Source of the DNA: Enterococcus thailandicus
Lineage (GTDB): Bacteria > Bacillota > Bacilli > Lactobacillales > Enterococcaceae
Direction of reading: 5' to 3'
DNA: 64,000 nucleotides
NCBI RefSeq assembly: GCF_001886265.1
Contig: NZ_JXLE01000005.1
Coordinates: forward strand, 14,459-78,458
Shown here one piece after another: positions 47,339 to 58,699 of the stretch. A model generated the notes under the pieces. That model was given only the letters and a program-made list of their open reading frames with translations, ran no database searches and was not told the DNA's origin. Position 1 is the stretch's first letter; every line of letters begins with the position of its first letter. The position numbers and the translations under genes are program-made.

Positions 47339-47358
47339 AATTTCCTCCAACATTTTTC

Positions 47359-48726
47359 TTACTTATTTTCAATTAGTGCGCCATTTTGAATGTGACTGGC
47401 AAATTCTTGATATGTTTCATCAAAGAGATCATAATGGTTTCTCAAAGTGGGATCAACCATTTCTTTTGGGAAGAAGAACCGTTCGTCACCTTGTTCTTGA
47501 CCAGCTAAAGCAGCAACTAATTGGCTAACCTTGGATAATTCTATCAAAGTTCCGTCATTTCTCAAAATCTCAATTTGGGTACGATGTCGGTTTTGCTCTG
47601 GACGATAGAAATCATAAGGTAAATCATAACTAGAATTGATTGCGGTGTAGTACACAGGATTGTACCCCACTTTTTCAACTAATAGAGTGAGTTCTTCGAT
47701 TAGTGGTGAGTTGCGATCACCGGAAAAAGTGGCAGATTTTAATGGTTTTCGATTTAAAAATCGTTTTGCTAAATCATTTAAAATCGGATCAGTTGCTTCT
47801 GTCCATTGTGTAAAATAAGTCCCTAATACGCCATCGTCAAGTTTCAAGTAATCATCTAACGTAAATGATTCAGCCAAGAAAGGAAGCAACAGTTGTGCAT
47901 GCATTTCAAATGCAGCAGAGTCTTCCAAATAAAGTTCATGTGCCCGATGAAGTAGGTGTTCTAAAATGACTTCCATTCCACGAGAAACTGGATGGAAATA
48001 AACTTGAACGTACATTTGGTAACGACTAACAATGTAATCCTCCACAGCATGCATTCCATTCATTGAAAAGGCGATACCACCTTCGTAGGGACGAATCACT
48101 CGTAAAATCCTAGTCAAATCAAAAGTTCCATATTCAGTCCCTGTGTAATAAGCATCTCTCAATAAATAATCCATACGATCGGCATCGATTTGACTAGAAA
48201 TCATTTGAACAACCTGTGGATTGGGGTACGTTTTTTGAATCACACTTGCAACTTTTTCGGGAAAGCCATCTTCCACTCGATTCAAGATTTGATAAACTTC
48301 TGTTTCTGGTGAAGTAATGATTTCTACGGTAATTGCTTCATGATCCGTATGGAAAATATGTTCAAAAGTATGTGAGTAAGGACCGTGACCGACATCATGA
48401 AGAAGTGCCGCGCAAAGCGTAACTAATCGTTCTTTGTCATCCCAGCCATTTTCACCAATTTTTTCTTTCGAGTAGTTCCGTGAAAAGATATCACAAATTC
48501 GTCGGGAAATTTCATACACACCTAATGAATGTGTAAAGCGACTGTGTTCTGCACCATGAAAAGTAAATGAAGCTGTACCTAATTGCTTAATGCGTCGTAG
48601 TCGCTGGACTTCTTTTGAGTTGATTAAGTCCAAAATAACTTGATGCTGTACATGGACATAATTATGGACAGGATCACGAAATACCTTTTCAATAGGAAGA
48701 ACTTGGTATTTATAAGGAATTGTCAT
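47359..48726 (-). CDS. HD domain hydrolase (YwfO-like)
   Basis: A 455-residue protein with an HD phosphohydrolase core: RFTHSLGVYEI (first His), LLHDVGHGPYSHTFEH (HD pair) and SSQIDADRMDYLLRDAYYTG (last Asp). This arrangement is that of the SAMHD1/dGTPase-like family; the E. faecalis member is a dNTP triphosphohydrolase. It could control dNTP pools. It overlaps the upstream lipL gene by 17 bases; in B. subtilis ywfO also lies near lipL. Confidence 0.88.
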   Translation of the reverse strand: MTIPYKYQVLPIEKVFRDPVHNYVHVQHQVILDLINSKEVQRLRRIKQLGTASFTFHGAEHSRFTHSLGVYEISRRICDIFSRNYSKEKIGENGWDDKERLVTLCAALLHDVGHGPYSHTFEHIFHTDHEAITVEIITSPETEVYQILNRVEDGFPEKVASVIQKTYPNPQVVQMISSQIDADRMDYLLRDAYYTGTEYGTFDLTRILRVIRPYEGGIAFSMNGMHAVEDYIVSRYQMYVQVYFHPVSRGMEVILEHLLHRAHELYLEDSAAFEMHAQLLLPFLAESFTLDDYLKLDDGVLGTYFTQWTEATDPILNDLAKRFLNRKPLKSATFSGDRNSPLIEELTLLVEKVGYNPVYYTAINSSYDLPYDFYRPEQNRHRTQIEILRNDGTLIELSKVSQLVAALAGQEQGDERFFFPKEMVDPTLRNHYDLFDETYQEFASHIQNGALIENK

Positions 48727-49552
48727 ACTGTTGCTCCTTTAAGATAGAATTTCTGTCAGCCATTCGTGCTAGCTGTGTTTCCCATTCATCTGCTGAAATA
48801 TAGTTTTGTAACCAATCAGTAGAAGAAAGGGGAATGAGAGGCACAGATTGCCCCATAAGGTTTTGAAAAGCAGTTGCTAAGCGGATTTTAACCTCAGAGA
48901 CGGTCAATTGTTGCTGTAAAAGGTCGCTAAGATTCGCCATTTTTTCTGGTTTAACAGCAGGATAGCCATCTGTACCAAAAGCTTCTTTTAGTGAGACTTG
49001 ATAAAAGCTTCGCATCAATTCGCCGCGTGCCTGTTGATTCCCATTGACGCTTAGATACATCATGACGGCAATCCCGTTTTTGATTCGGCGTTGTGCAATT
49101 CCAGCAAATTTTTTCCCAGAGATACTCAAATCATACGTTCCAGGACAATAGGAGTCAGAAATTTCAAAAGCTTCAATGGCTGCTTCAGGAAAAGCTTTTC
49201 TGGTCAAAGCTAACATTCGTTCGTAACCATCATCAATTGAAATTTTTTTATCATCTGTTTGTGGAAATAGCAAGGAAACATTCAAAATACCAGTATCAGA
49301 AACGATACCTAAGCCTCCTGAATTTCGTACGACAGGCGTATATCCCGCTTTGCGAATGGATTGAACACCTTCAGTAAAGAAAGGTGTGCGGGTATCTTTC
49401 ATTCCAAAAATCACTGTTTTGTTATATTGCCAGAAATGAAGAAATGTTTGTTGCTGTTTCTTCGTTTCAGCGGTTAATAAATCGGTCAATGCAAAAGGGG
49501 AAAAGTCATTGCCCTGATAGATGTCTTGATCCAATAAAATAGGAGGATTCAT
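48710..49552 (-). CDS. lipL: Octanoyl-[GcvH]:protein N-octanoyltransferase / lipoate ligase-like (LipL)
   Basis: About 280 residues of the biotin/lipoate ligase (BPL_LplA_LipB) fold. VVRNSGGLGIVSDTGILNVS carries the GG substrate loop, DSYCPGTYDLSISGKKFAGI contains the catalytic-type Cys and Lys, and AQRRIKNGIAVMMYLSVNG follows. LipL moves octanoyl or lipoyl groups from GcvH to E2 subunits. Start chosen at ATG 49552, eight bases behind AAGGAG. Overlap with the HD gene suggests coupling. Confidence 0.85.
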   Translation of the reverse strand: MNPPILLDQDIYQGNDFSPFALTDLLTAETKKQQQTFLHFWQYNKTVIFGMKDTRTPFFTEGVQSIRKAGYTPVVRNSGGLGIVSDTGILNVSLLFPQTDDKKISIDDGYERMLALTRKAFPEAAIEAFEISDSYCPGTYDLSISGKKFAGIAQRRIKNGIAVMMYLSVNGNQQARGELMRSFYQVSLKEAFGTDGYPAVKPEKMANLSDLLQQQLTVSEVKIRLATAFQNLMGQSVPLIPLSSTDWLQNYISADEWETQLARMADRNSILKEQQYDNSL

Positions 49553-49763
49553 TTCATCAACTCCTTGTTCAGTTAGTTCCCTTAGTTCTCTCCTAGTATA
49601 CCTCAAAAACAGTCAGAAGTTTTTAGGTACGCTTCTTATTAGAAGAACTAACAGCGGCTAAAGAAGGGTGAAAAAAGCAAAAAGATAAAAAATATACAAG
49701 TTGGTTGACAAAATAGCAGAAACTGGGAACAATAAGCCTATGAGAAGTAAAGGAGAATGCGAG

Positions 49764-50201
49764 ATGGATTTATCACAAGGAACACCGATTTCAATAAAAC
49801 TACGTACAAAAGTGAAACAGCAAGGGGAAGTGCAAGACTTTTATTTTGATTTAACGGGTCAAATGGTAAAAATTGGTGATACGTTATACATACGGTATAA
49901 AGAAGTTCAAGAAGAAACAGGACAAGAAGTTCCTGTGACGATCAAAATCATTCCTGATGGTCATGTTCAGTTAATTCGTGCTGGGGAAATGCGAATGCGT
50001 CTAAAATTTGGCTACAAAGAACGTTTAGAAACAGCCTATAAGACACCTTACGGAATGATTTTGATTCAAACATTTACCAACGAACTGCATGTTAGTTTAA
50101 AAGATCGACCGGCCTCAGGAAATATTGTGATTGCTTACGATCTATTTATGAGCGAAGAAAAACTAGGTGAATATCATTTGACCTTAGATTTTACAGCATA
50201 A
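49764..50201 (+). CDS. DUF1934 beta-barrel protein (YwiB-like)
   Basis: A 145-residue protein of DUF1934, predicted calycin-like beta-barrel (IKLRTKVKQQGEVQDFYFDL, TPYGMILIQTFTNEL). No known function; it often precedes rpoE or argS in Firmicutes. Start ATG 49764 with AAAGGAG 7-13 bases upstream. No signal peptide or catalytic motif seen. Confidence 0.85.
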   Translation: MDLSQGTPISIKLRTKVKQQGEVQDFYFDLTGQMVKIGDTLYIRYKEVQEETGQEVPVTIKIIPDGHVQLIRAGEMRMRLKFGYKERLETAYKTPYGMILIQTFTNELHVSLKDRPASGNIVIAYDLFMSEEKLGEYHLTLDFTA

Positions 50202-50215
50202 TTTAAAAGAAAAGT

Positions 50216-50244
50216 TTGATTTTTTATCGTTGATTTTGTATGAT
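50216..50244 (+). promoter_or_regulatory. rpoE promoter
   Basis: TTGATT at 50216-50221 and TATGAT at 50239-50244 with a 17-bp spacer, about 30 bp before the TTG start. Confidence 0.65.
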
Positions 50245-50275
50245 AAGGGATAGACTGTGAAAGGACGTGTCCTGA

Positions 50276-50899
50276 TTGGAAATTAGTGTATTTGAAGGTG
50301 CAAACAAAAACGAATTATCAATGATCGAAGTTGCACATGCGATTTTAGAACAACATGGTGATGTGATGGATTTTTCTGATTTAGTTAATCAAATCCAAAA
50401 CTATCTTGGCAAAACAGATGGAGATATTCGTGATTCATTAGCACAGTTTTATACTGACTTAAATATTGACGGCAGCTTTATTTCTTTAGGTGACAACCGT
50501 TGGGGCTTGCGCTCATGGTATGCAATTGATTCAATTGATGAAGAAGTAAATCATGGAATTGACGAAGAAGATGAAGATAAACCTCGTCGCCGCAAACGCA
50601 AAAAAGTGAATGCCTTTATCAATGATGATGAAGATGCAATCGACTATAACGATGATGATCCAGAAGATACTGACTTGTCTGATGAAGATGACGATGATCT
50701 ATTTGAAGATGATGATGACGACGATGAAGAAATCGCGGCGTACAACTCTGATTTACAAGAAATCGGTGCGGATGACAATAGCGACGATGAAGAAGTATTA
50801 CCAGGAAACATTGAAGAAGACTTGAGCATTATCGAAGACGATGACGACGATGATGATGATGAGTATGACAATGAAGAATTTTCTGAAAAAACAGAGTAA
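50276..50899 (+). CDS. rpoE: DNA-directed RNA polymerase delta subunit
   Basis: A 207-residue protein. The N-terminal ~90 residues are the HARE-HTH domain ([31 protein letters not shown]). A basic stretch RRRKRKK follows, then a ~110-residue, almost purely acidic tail of Asp and Glu. Delta raises RNA polymerase recycling and promoter specificity in Gram-positives. Start is TTG at 50276 behind AAGGACG; there is no ATG. The acidic repeat makes Ser-rich shadow frames on the other strand. Confidence 0.95.
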   Translation: MEISVFEGANKNELSMIEVAHAILEQHGDVMDFSDLVNQIQNYLGKTDGDIRDSLAQFYTDLNIDGSFISLGDNRWGLRSWYAIDSIDEEVNHGIDEEDEDKPRRRKRKKVNAFINDDEDAIDYNDDDPEDTDLSDEDDDDLFEDDDDDDEEIAAYNSDLQEIGADDNSDDEEVLPGNIEEDLSIIEDDDDDDDDEYDNEEFSEKTE

Positions 50900-50957
50900 C
50901 GAATCTTTCGCTTGAAGAGCAATGCATTCTAATTGTAGAAATGTATAGAAAGATCAG

Positions 50958-50994
50958 GACCAACTAGCTGGGAAATAGCTGGTTGGTTTTTTTG
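50958..50994 (+). terminator. rpoE terminator
   Basis: ACCAACTAGCT/AGCTGGTTGGT with a 7-base loop and seven T. Confidence 0.88.
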
Positions 50995-51017
50995 TCGATG
51001 GTAAAAGAGAACAAACA

Positions 51018-51050
51018 GAGGCTGTGACAATACTTTTGTCACAGCCTCTG
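51018..51050. terminator. Hairpin terminator downstream of tRNA-Arg
   Basis: GAGGCTGTGACAA/TTGTCACAGCCTC. On the minus strand it is followed by T-rich sequence and can end the tRNA-Arg transcript. The stretch 51060-51145 between it and the tRNA includes a small palindrome CGACTT/AAGTCG and no gene. Confidence 0.7.
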
Positions 51051-51197
51051 TTTCAATACATGATGTTTCAGACGCGACTTCCTCGAAAGTAAGTCGAAAC
51101 TCCACAAGAAAAGGAGAAGCCAACTGCTTCTGTCATAACCTCTTCTTTTAAATATAGAAAGCAAAGATGTTTAAATTATGCTAAAATGGCTATTGAA

Positions 51198-51269
51198 CGC
51201 GTCCTGAGGGAATCGAACCCCCGTCTCAAGAACCGGAATCTTACGTGATATCCACTACACTAAGGACGC
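51198..51269 (-). tRNA. tRNA-Arg (CCG)
   Basis: A 72-nt cloverleaf on the minus strand: acceptor GCGTCCT/AGGACGC, discriminator G, D arm AGTGTAGTGGATATCAC, anticodon loop TTCCGGT (anticodon CCG) and T arm GGGGGTTCGATTCCCTC. CCA is not encoded. It reads CGG codons. Confidence 0.95.
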
Positions 51270-51282
51270 AAGCACTGGCATA

Positions 51283-51311
51283 ATTGTAACCAACCAAAAA
51301 ATAATTTACAA
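51283..51311 (-). promoter_or_regulatory. tRNA-Arg promoter
   Basis: On the minus strand TTGTAA (51311-51306) and TACAAT (51288-51283) have a 17-bp spacer, 14 bases before the tRNA. Confidence 0.7.
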
Positions 51312-51328
51312 GGGGATAAGGCAAAAAA

Positions 51329-52660
51329 ATGAAATTTCAACAGAATTTTTCACAAAAACAACAACAAACGCAAAAATTGGCTATGACTCAGCAATTGCAG
51401 CAATCAATCCAAATCCTCCAATATAATAGTGAAGAATTATTAGCCTTTGTTGAAAATCAGGCGCTAGAAAATCCTTTGGTTGAAGTAGTCGAGCCTGAAT
51501 GGCAACCGGACTACAAAAAAACAAGTAACAATTATGATGGAGAAGAGACAAGCTATCTTAATCAAATTCCTGATACAAAAGGCTCGTTGTTTGAATCATT
51601 GATCGATCAAGTACATTTGAATTATCGTGACACATTTTTACGTAAAATGATTTTATATTTGATTGAATACATTGATTTAAATGGTTTTTTGACAATTGAT
51701 TTGGCCGATGCGTCCGAAGACACGGGTGCATCAGCAATCCAACTATTAGATGCATTGACGTTAATTCAACAACTAGAGCCGGCAGGTGTAGGTGCTAGAA
51801 ATCTTCAAGAATGTTTGATGTTACAAACTGAAAGAGATGATTTTGCTCCAGCTTTAGCTTACATTGTTTTGGAAGAATGCTTTGATGAACTAGTCCAACG
51901 AAAATGGAAAGAGATCGCACAAAAATTTTCAATCGAACTTAGTGAAGTTCAAAAAGTATTTGATTATCTTCAAACTTTATCACCAAGTCCAGGTAGGATC
52001 TTTGACAACAGTAATGAACTGTATATCATTCCAGATGTGAAGGTTTTGGTTCATAGCAACAACGAAGTGCAAGTAGTTTCGAATCGAGCAAGTCAGCCGA
52101 ATATTCGTTTTCAAGAAACCTATTTCAAACAAATGAATCAAAAAGCAGACAAAGAAACAGCTACGTATTTAAAAGAACGTAAGCAAGAATTTGATTGGCT
52201 AAAAAAAACAATGATGCAACGCGGTGATACTATTTTAAAAGTGGCACAAGTAATCGTTTCTCGCCAAAAAGAATTTTTCACCGATGTTAATCGACCAATC
52301 AAACCATTGACCTTAAAAGAAGTGGCTTCTGAAATCAATGTCCATGAATCAACTGTGAGTCGAGCTGTTCACGGAAAATATTTGGAAACAACTTTTGGCA
52401 TTTTTGAACTTAAAAAATTTTTTACAACCCGCATAGCAAACAACAATACGACTGGGTCGGAAGATTTATCCACAGAAATGGCAAAGAAAAAACTACAAGA
52501 GTTAGTTGATCTGGAAGATAAAGCAAAGCCATTATCGGATCAAAAGTTAGTTGAACTTCTAAAAAAAGAAGAAGTTGTGATTTCCAGAAGAACCGTTGCA
52601 AAATATCGAGATCTTTTAGGAATCCCGAGTTCATCAAAAAGAAAACGGTATGATAAATAA
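51329..52660 (+). CDS. rpoN: RNA polymerase sigma-54 factor
   Basis: A 443-residue RpoN. The Gln-rich activator-interacting region I (residues 1-50, LAMTQQLQQSIQILQYNSEE) is followed by the core-binding domain (about 70-220), a helix-turn-helix (LTLKEVASEINVHESTVSRA) and the RpoN box SRRTVAKYRDLLGIP near the end. In enterococci sigma-54 drives sugar PTS operons together with LevR-type activators; no such target is in this window. AAGGGGA ribosome site. Confidence 0.95.
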   Translation: MKFQQNFSQKQQQTQKLAMTQQLQQSIQILQYNSEELLAFVENQALENPLVEVVEPEWQPDYKKTSNNYDGEETSYLNQIPDTKGSLFESLIDQVHLNYRDTFLRKMILYLIEYIDLNGFLTIDLADASEDTGASAIQLLDALTLIQQLEPAGVGARNLQECLMLQTERDDFAPALAYIVLEECFDELVQRKWKEIAQKFSIELSEVQKVFDYLQTLSPSPGRIFDNSNELYIIPDVKVLVHSNNEVQVVSNRASQPNIRFQETYFKQMNQKADKETATYLKERKQEFDWLKKTMMQRGDTILKVAQVIVSRQKEFFTDVNRPIKPLTLKEVASEINVHESTVSRAVHGKYLETTFGIFELKKFFTTRIANNNTTGSEDLSTEMAKKKLQELVDLEDKAKPLSDQKLVELLKKEEVVISRRTVAKYRDLLGIPSSSKRKRYDK

Positions 52661-52831
52661 AAAAAAGAGGGCTAGTAAAAGTATTTTACTTTTCTAGTCT
52701 TTTTTAGTTGAAAAGTTAGGAAGAAACTGTTAGACTAACGCATGTGAGGTTGAGGTTTTCCTTTTCATAAAAAAGAAAGTAAAACAATCAATTTTATTTT
52801 TTTGTCGTACATGGGTCGTTTTGAGTCTACA

Positions 52832-52850
52832 TTGGACGTTTATCGTCCAA
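52832..52850. promoter_or_regulatory. Candidate CggR operator
   Basis: TTGGACG-TTTAT-CGTCCAA is a perfect 7+7 inverted repeat just before the cggR ribosome site. The GGACG/CGTCC halves resemble the GGGAC/GTCCC half-sites of CggR operators in Bacillus. Its position would allow autoregulation of cggR-gapA by blocking transcript or ribosome access. Confidence 0.6.
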
Positions 52851-52864
52851 CTAAGGAGATCGCT

Positions 52865-53902
52865 ATGCTAGATGAATTGAAAATGATTGAGTCCGTTGCA
52901 CCAGATATTATCGAAGTTCTTCAAGAACGCTATAAAATTTTACGTAATATTTATTGGATGCAGCCGATTGGTCGACGTAGCTTATCTGAAAGTATGGGGA
53001 TAACAGAGCGAGTTTTGCGAACAGAAACAGATCTTTTGAAAAATCTTCAACTAATCGATACGTCAAAAAGTGGCATGACGTTGACCACGAAAGGTGAGGA
53101 AGTTTATCAAAGTCTTGAAAACTTCATGGATCAGCTTTTAGGAATGCATCAGACAGAAAAAAAACTGGCTGAGTATTTTGGCAATCAACGTTGTATCGTT
53201 GTTTCGGGGAATAGTGACGCACAATCAAAAGTGACAGATGCTTTTGGTGAAGCTTTAAATGAATCCTTGAACTTATTACTTCCAGAAGGTGAAAATATCA
53301 TTGCCGTAATGGGAGGAACCACAATGGCTGTGGTTGCTGAACAGTTGACGAATTTGGAAAACAAGAAACGACATAACTTGTTTGTTCCTGCAAGAGGGGG
53401 AATTGGTGAGGCGGTTACCGTACAAGCGAATTCAGTTAGTGCCAGAATGGCAGCTAACACAAATGGGGATCATCGGGCATTGTATGTTCCAGAGCAACTA
53501 AGTTTAGCTACCTACAATTCTTTACTCAATGAACCATCTATTCAAGAAGTGTTAAACTTGATAAGTCAGGCAAATTGTGTTATTCATAGTATTGGACGTG
53601 CGTTGCATATGGCAGCCCGCCGAAAAATGACTGAAGAAGAGTTAATCATGTTGAAGCAGGCGAATGCTGTAGCGGAATCCTTTGGTTATTTCTTTAACGA
53701 AAATGGAGAAGTTGTTTACAAGGTTCCAAGAATCGGCATCGAACTGAAAGATTTAACACAGGTACCAATCATCCTTGCGATTGCTGGTGGAAAAACAAAA
53801 GCCAAAGCAATCCGAGCGTATATGAAAAATGCACCAAAACAAACGTGGCTGATCACAGATGAGGCCGCAGCAAATGAGATTTTAAAAGGGGTAACCCTTT
53901 AA
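52865..53902 (+). CDS. cggR: Central glycolytic genes regulator CggR
   Basis: A 345-residue SorC/DeoR-type repressor. The N-terminal winged helix contains MQPIGRRSLSESMGITERVL, the CggR hallmark, followed by a sugar-phosphate-binding domain (about 90-345) with VMGGTTMAVVAEQL and VPARGGIGEAVTVQANSVSA. CggR represses gapA and downstream genes; fructose-1,6-bisphosphate releases it. ATG 52865 is chosen behind AAGGAG; the longer frame from 52802 reads through the operator palindrome. gapA starts 40 bases downstream. Confidence 0.93.
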   Translation: MLDELKMIESVAPDIIEVLQERYKILRNIYWMQPIGRRSLSESMGITERVLRTETDLLKNLQLIDTSKSGMTLTTKGEEVYQSLENFMDQLLGMHQTEKKLAEYFGNQRCIVVSGNSDAQSKVTDAFGEALNESLNLLLPEGENIIAVMGGTTMAVVAEQLTNLENKKRHNLFVPARGGIGEAVTVQANSVSARMAANTNGDHRALYVPEQLSLATYNSLLNEPSIQEVLNLISQANCVIHSIGRALHMAARRKMTEEELIMLKQANAVAESFGYFFNENGEVVYKVPRIGIELKDLTQVPIILAIAGGKTKAKAIRAYMKNAPKQTWLITDEAAANEILKGVTL

Positions 53903-53942
53903 AATAAAAATTTTTTTGATTTTCATAAGGAGGAAATCTTAA

Positions 53943-54944
53943 ATGACAGTTAAAGTAGGTATTAATGGTTTTGGACGTATCGGACGTCTAGCGTTCCGTC
54001 GTATCCAAGATGTAGATGGAATCGAAGTAGTAGCAATCAATGACTTAACAGATGCTAAAATGTTAGCACACTTGTTAAAATATGACACAACTCAAGGACG
54101 TTTCAACGGAACAGTTGAAGTTCATGAAGGTTCTTTCAACGTTAACGGTAAAGAAGTTAAAGTTTTAGCTAACCGTAACCCTGAAGAATTACCATGGGGC
54201 GAACTAGGCGTAGACATCGTTCTAGAATGTACTGGTTTCTTCACTTCTAAAGCAGCTGCTGAAAAACATTTAACAGCTGGTGCTAAACGTGTTGTTATCT
54301 CTGCTCCTGGTGGAGACGATGTTCCAACAATCGTTTATAACACTAACCACGAAACATTAACTGGTAAAGAAACAGTTATCTCAGGTGCTTCATGTACTAC
54401 TAACTGTTTAGCTCCTATGGCTAAAACATTGAACGACAAATTTGGTGTTGTTGAAGGATTAATGACAACTATCCACGCTTACACAGGTGACCAAATGACT
54501 CTAGACGGACCACACCCTAAAGGTGACTTCCGCCGTGCACGCGCTGCTGCTGCAAACATCGTTCCTAACTCAACAGGTGCTGCTAAAGCTATCGGCTTAG
54601 TTATCCCTGAATTGAACGGTAAATTAGACGGAGCTGCTCAACGTGTTCCTGTTCCAACTGGTTCATTAACTGAATTAGTAACTGTTCTTAACGAAAAAGT
54701 AACAGTTGACGAAGTTAACGAAGCTATGAAAGAAGCTGCAAACGAATCTTACGGATACAACACTGACGAAATCGTTTCTTCAGATATCGTAGGTATGACT
54801 TTCGGTTCATTGTTTGATGCAACTCAAACTAAAGTAATGACAGTAGGCGACCAACAATTAGTTAAAACTGTTGCTTGGTACGACAACGAAATGTCTTACA
54901 CTGCACAATTAGTACGTACTTTAGAATACTTCGCTAAACTATAA
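53943..54944 (+). CDS. gapA: Glyceraldehyde-3-phosphate dehydrogenase, type I
   Basis: A 333-residue enzyme with NAD-binding [17 protein letters not shown], the catalytic [15 protein letters not shown] (Cys near 152), and [17 protein letters not shown] at the end. It oxidises glyceraldehyde-3-phosphate to 1,3-bisphosphoglycerate. The strongly biased codon use of a highly expressed gene is obvious compared with neighbours. Perfect AGGAGG ribosome site. Cotranscribed with cggR, then attenuated by a terminator. Confidence 0.97.
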   Translation: MTVKVGINGFGRIGRLAFRRIQDVDGIEVVAINDLTDAKMLAHLLKYDTTQGRFNGTVEVHEGSFNVNGKEVKVLANRNPEELPWGELGVDIVLECTGFFTSKAAAEKHLTAGAKRVVISAPGGDDVPTIVYNTNHETLTGKETVISGASCTTNCLAPMAKTLNDKFGVVEGLMTTIHAYTGDQMTLDGPHPKGDFRRARAAAANIVPNSTGAAKAIGLVIPELNGKLDGAAQRVPVPTGSLTELVTVLNEKVTVDEVNEAMKEAANESYGYNTDEIVSSDIVGMTFGSLFDATQTKVMTVGDQQLVKTVAWYDNEMSYTAQLVRTLEYFAKL

Positions 54945-54980
54945 GAAACACGTACGAGTGTAAATTTAAACAAGTACACT

Positions 54981-55018
54981 TAAAAGCGGGGAAGCAATCG
55001 CGCTTCTCCGCTTTTTTT
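54981..55018 (+). terminator. Terminator behind gapA
   Basis: AAAAGCGGGGAAGC/GCTTCTCCGCTTTTTTT with an AATCGC loop, 30 bases before pgk's ribosome site. It probably reduces rather than stops expression of pgk. Confidence 0.85.
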
Positions 55019-55047
55019 GATAACAAGTTTATTTAGGAGGAAACAAA

Positions 55048-56238
55048 ATGGCTAAGAAAACAGTAAAAGATATCGACTTAAAAGATAAAAAAGTTCTTGT
55101 CCGTGTTGACTTTAATGTTCCTTTGAAAGATGGCGTGATCACTGATGATACACGTATCAAAGCTGCTTTGCCAACAATCAACTACGTGCTTGAACAAGGC
55201 GGAAAAGCAATCCTTTTCTCTCATCTAGGACGTGTGAAAGCTGAAGAAGATAAAGCAGGTAAATCTTTAGCACCAGTTGCTAAACGTTTAGGCGAATTAT
55301 TAGGTAAAGAAGTTACTTTCGTACCTGAAACTCGTGGAAAAGAATTAGAAGACGCAATCAGCAACATGAAAGACGGCGAAGTTGTTGTTTTTGAAAACAC
55401 TCGTTTTGAAGATGTTGATGGTAAAAAAGAAAGCAAAAATGACCCAGAATTAGGTAAATATTGGGCTTCATTAGGTGATGTTTTTGTAAACGATGCTTTC
55501 GGTACAGCTCACCGCGCACATGCTTCTAACGTAGGAATCGCTTCAACTGGTATTCCAACAGTTGCTGGATTCTTAATGGACAAAGAAATCAAATTTATCG
55601 GTGAAGCTGTTGAAGAACCAAAACGCCCAATGATCGCAATCCTTGGTGGCGCTAAAGTTTCTGACAAAATCGGCGTTATCGAAAACTTGATTCCAAAAGC
55701 TGACAAAATCTTGATCGGTGGCGGAATGACTTATACATTCTACGCAGCAAAAGGAATTAAAATCGGTAGTTCTTTAGTTGAATCTGACAAAATCGAATTA
55801 GCAAAAGAATTGATTGAAAAAGCAGGCGACAAACTTGTATTACCAATCGACAACGTTTGTGCACCAGAATTCTCAAACGACGTAGAAACTCAAGTTATCG
55901 AAGGCGACATTCCTGATGGATTGATGGCTTTAGATATCGGACCTGCATCAGTTAAATTATTTGCTGATACATTAAAAGGTGCGAAAACTGTTGTTTGGAA
56001 CGGACCAATGGGTGTGTTCGAAATGAGTAACTTCGCTAATGGTACAATCGGAGTTTGTGAAGCAATCGCAAACCTTGAAGATGCTACTACAATCATCGGT
56101 GGTGGGGATTCTGCAGCTGCAGCTGAACAACTTGGCTTTGCTGACAAATTTACTCACATCTCAACTGGTGGGGGCGCAAGTTTAGAATTGTTAGAAGGTA
56201 AAGAGTTACCTGGTCTAGCAGCAATTAACGACAAATAA
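55048..56238 (+). CDS. pgk: Phosphoglycerate kinase
   Basis: A 396-residue enzyme with the signature [16 protein letters not shown] near the start and [14 protein letters not shown] and [18 protein letters not shown] at the ATP side. It makes ATP from 1,3-bisphosphoglycerate. AGGAGG ribosome site before ATG 55048. A hairpin without T-run (56251-56279) separates it from tpiA. Confidence 0.97.
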   Translation: MAKKTVKDIDLKDKKVLVRVDFNVPLKDGVITDDTRIKAALPTINYVLEQGGKAILFSHLGRVKAEEDKAGKSLAPVAKRLGELLGKEVTFVPETRGKELEDAISNMKDGEVVVFENTRFEDVDGKKESKNDPELGKYWASLGDVFVNDAFGTAHRAHASNVGIASTGIPTVAGFLMDKEIKFIGEAVEEPKRPMIAILGGAKVSDKIGVIENLIPKADKILIGGGMTYTFYAAKGIKIGSSLVESDKIELAKELIEKAGDKLVLPIDNVCAPEFSNDVETQVIEGDIPDGLMALDIGPASVKLFADTLKGAKTVVWNGPMGVFEMSNFANGTIGVCEAIANLEDATTIIGGGDSAAAAEQLGFADKFTHISTGGGASLELLEGKELPGLAAINDK

Positions 56239-56283
56239 TTCACTTATATCTAGGTGTACACTTTGAAAAGAGTGTACGCTTAG

Positions 56284-57078
<795 letters not shown>

Positions 57079-57112
57079 TTTTTGAAAATTTGTGAAAAAA
57101 AGCAATAAATGT

Positions 57113-57141
57113 TTGCACTTCATCACAAAATTAACTAAAAT
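57113..57141 (+). promoter_or_regulatory. eno promoter
   Basis: TTGCAC at 57113-57118 and TAAAAT at 57136-57141 with a 17-bp spacer. Upstream TTTGTGA (about 57090) and TCACAAA (about 57123) are spaced too widely for a Rex site. Confidence 0.65.
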
Positions 57142-57150
57142 CGTATATGA

Positions 57151-58494
<1,344 letters not shown>

Positions 58495-58518
58495 GCAAAC
58501 ACGCTTGTTTACTTGATT

Positions 58519-58556
58519 GGAAAAGCCTGTGAGGAGAAATCCTTGCAGGCTTTTTC
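58519..58556 (+). terminator. eno terminator
   Basis: AAAAGCCTG..AGGA/TCCT..CAGGCTTTTT. It ends the glycolytic cluster; foreign-looking DNA begins beyond it. Confidence 0.85.
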
Positions 58557-58578
58557 TTATGCAGTTAGGTTATTTATG

Positions 58579-58652
58579 AGGTATACCAATTTTTGCGTAC
58601 TGCCGTTTTTCAAGTATTGCTAAGTACAAAAAGCGTCTAATTCGTCATACCT
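58579..58652. repeat. Imperfect inverted repeat ahead of the recombinase gene
   Basis: Nested arms AGGTAT/ATACCT, TTTTT/AAAAA and GTACT/AGTAC surround a centre near 58612. It may be a recombinase target or regulatory site; nothing else is found between eno and the recombinase. Confidence 0.4.
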
Positions 58653-58699
58653 GGTGATTTAACTTTCTTCTGTTTTTCTTAAGAAAAGGGGCGTAAAAA

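Noticed and set aside
50644-50922. Minus-strand Ser-rich frame of 92 codons
   Set aside because: Mirror image of the Asp/Glu codons of the rpoE acidic tail.
51060-51145. Further member of the palindromic repeat family near tRNA-Arg
   Set aside because: It has a CGACTT/AAGTCG hairpin and a loose GGTTATGAC start, but not the conserved ends. A single copy cannot be assigned.
57090-57130. Rex operator upstream of eno
   Set aside because: TTTGTGA and TCACAAA are present but about 25 bases apart, not the 18-bp palindrome that Rex needs.
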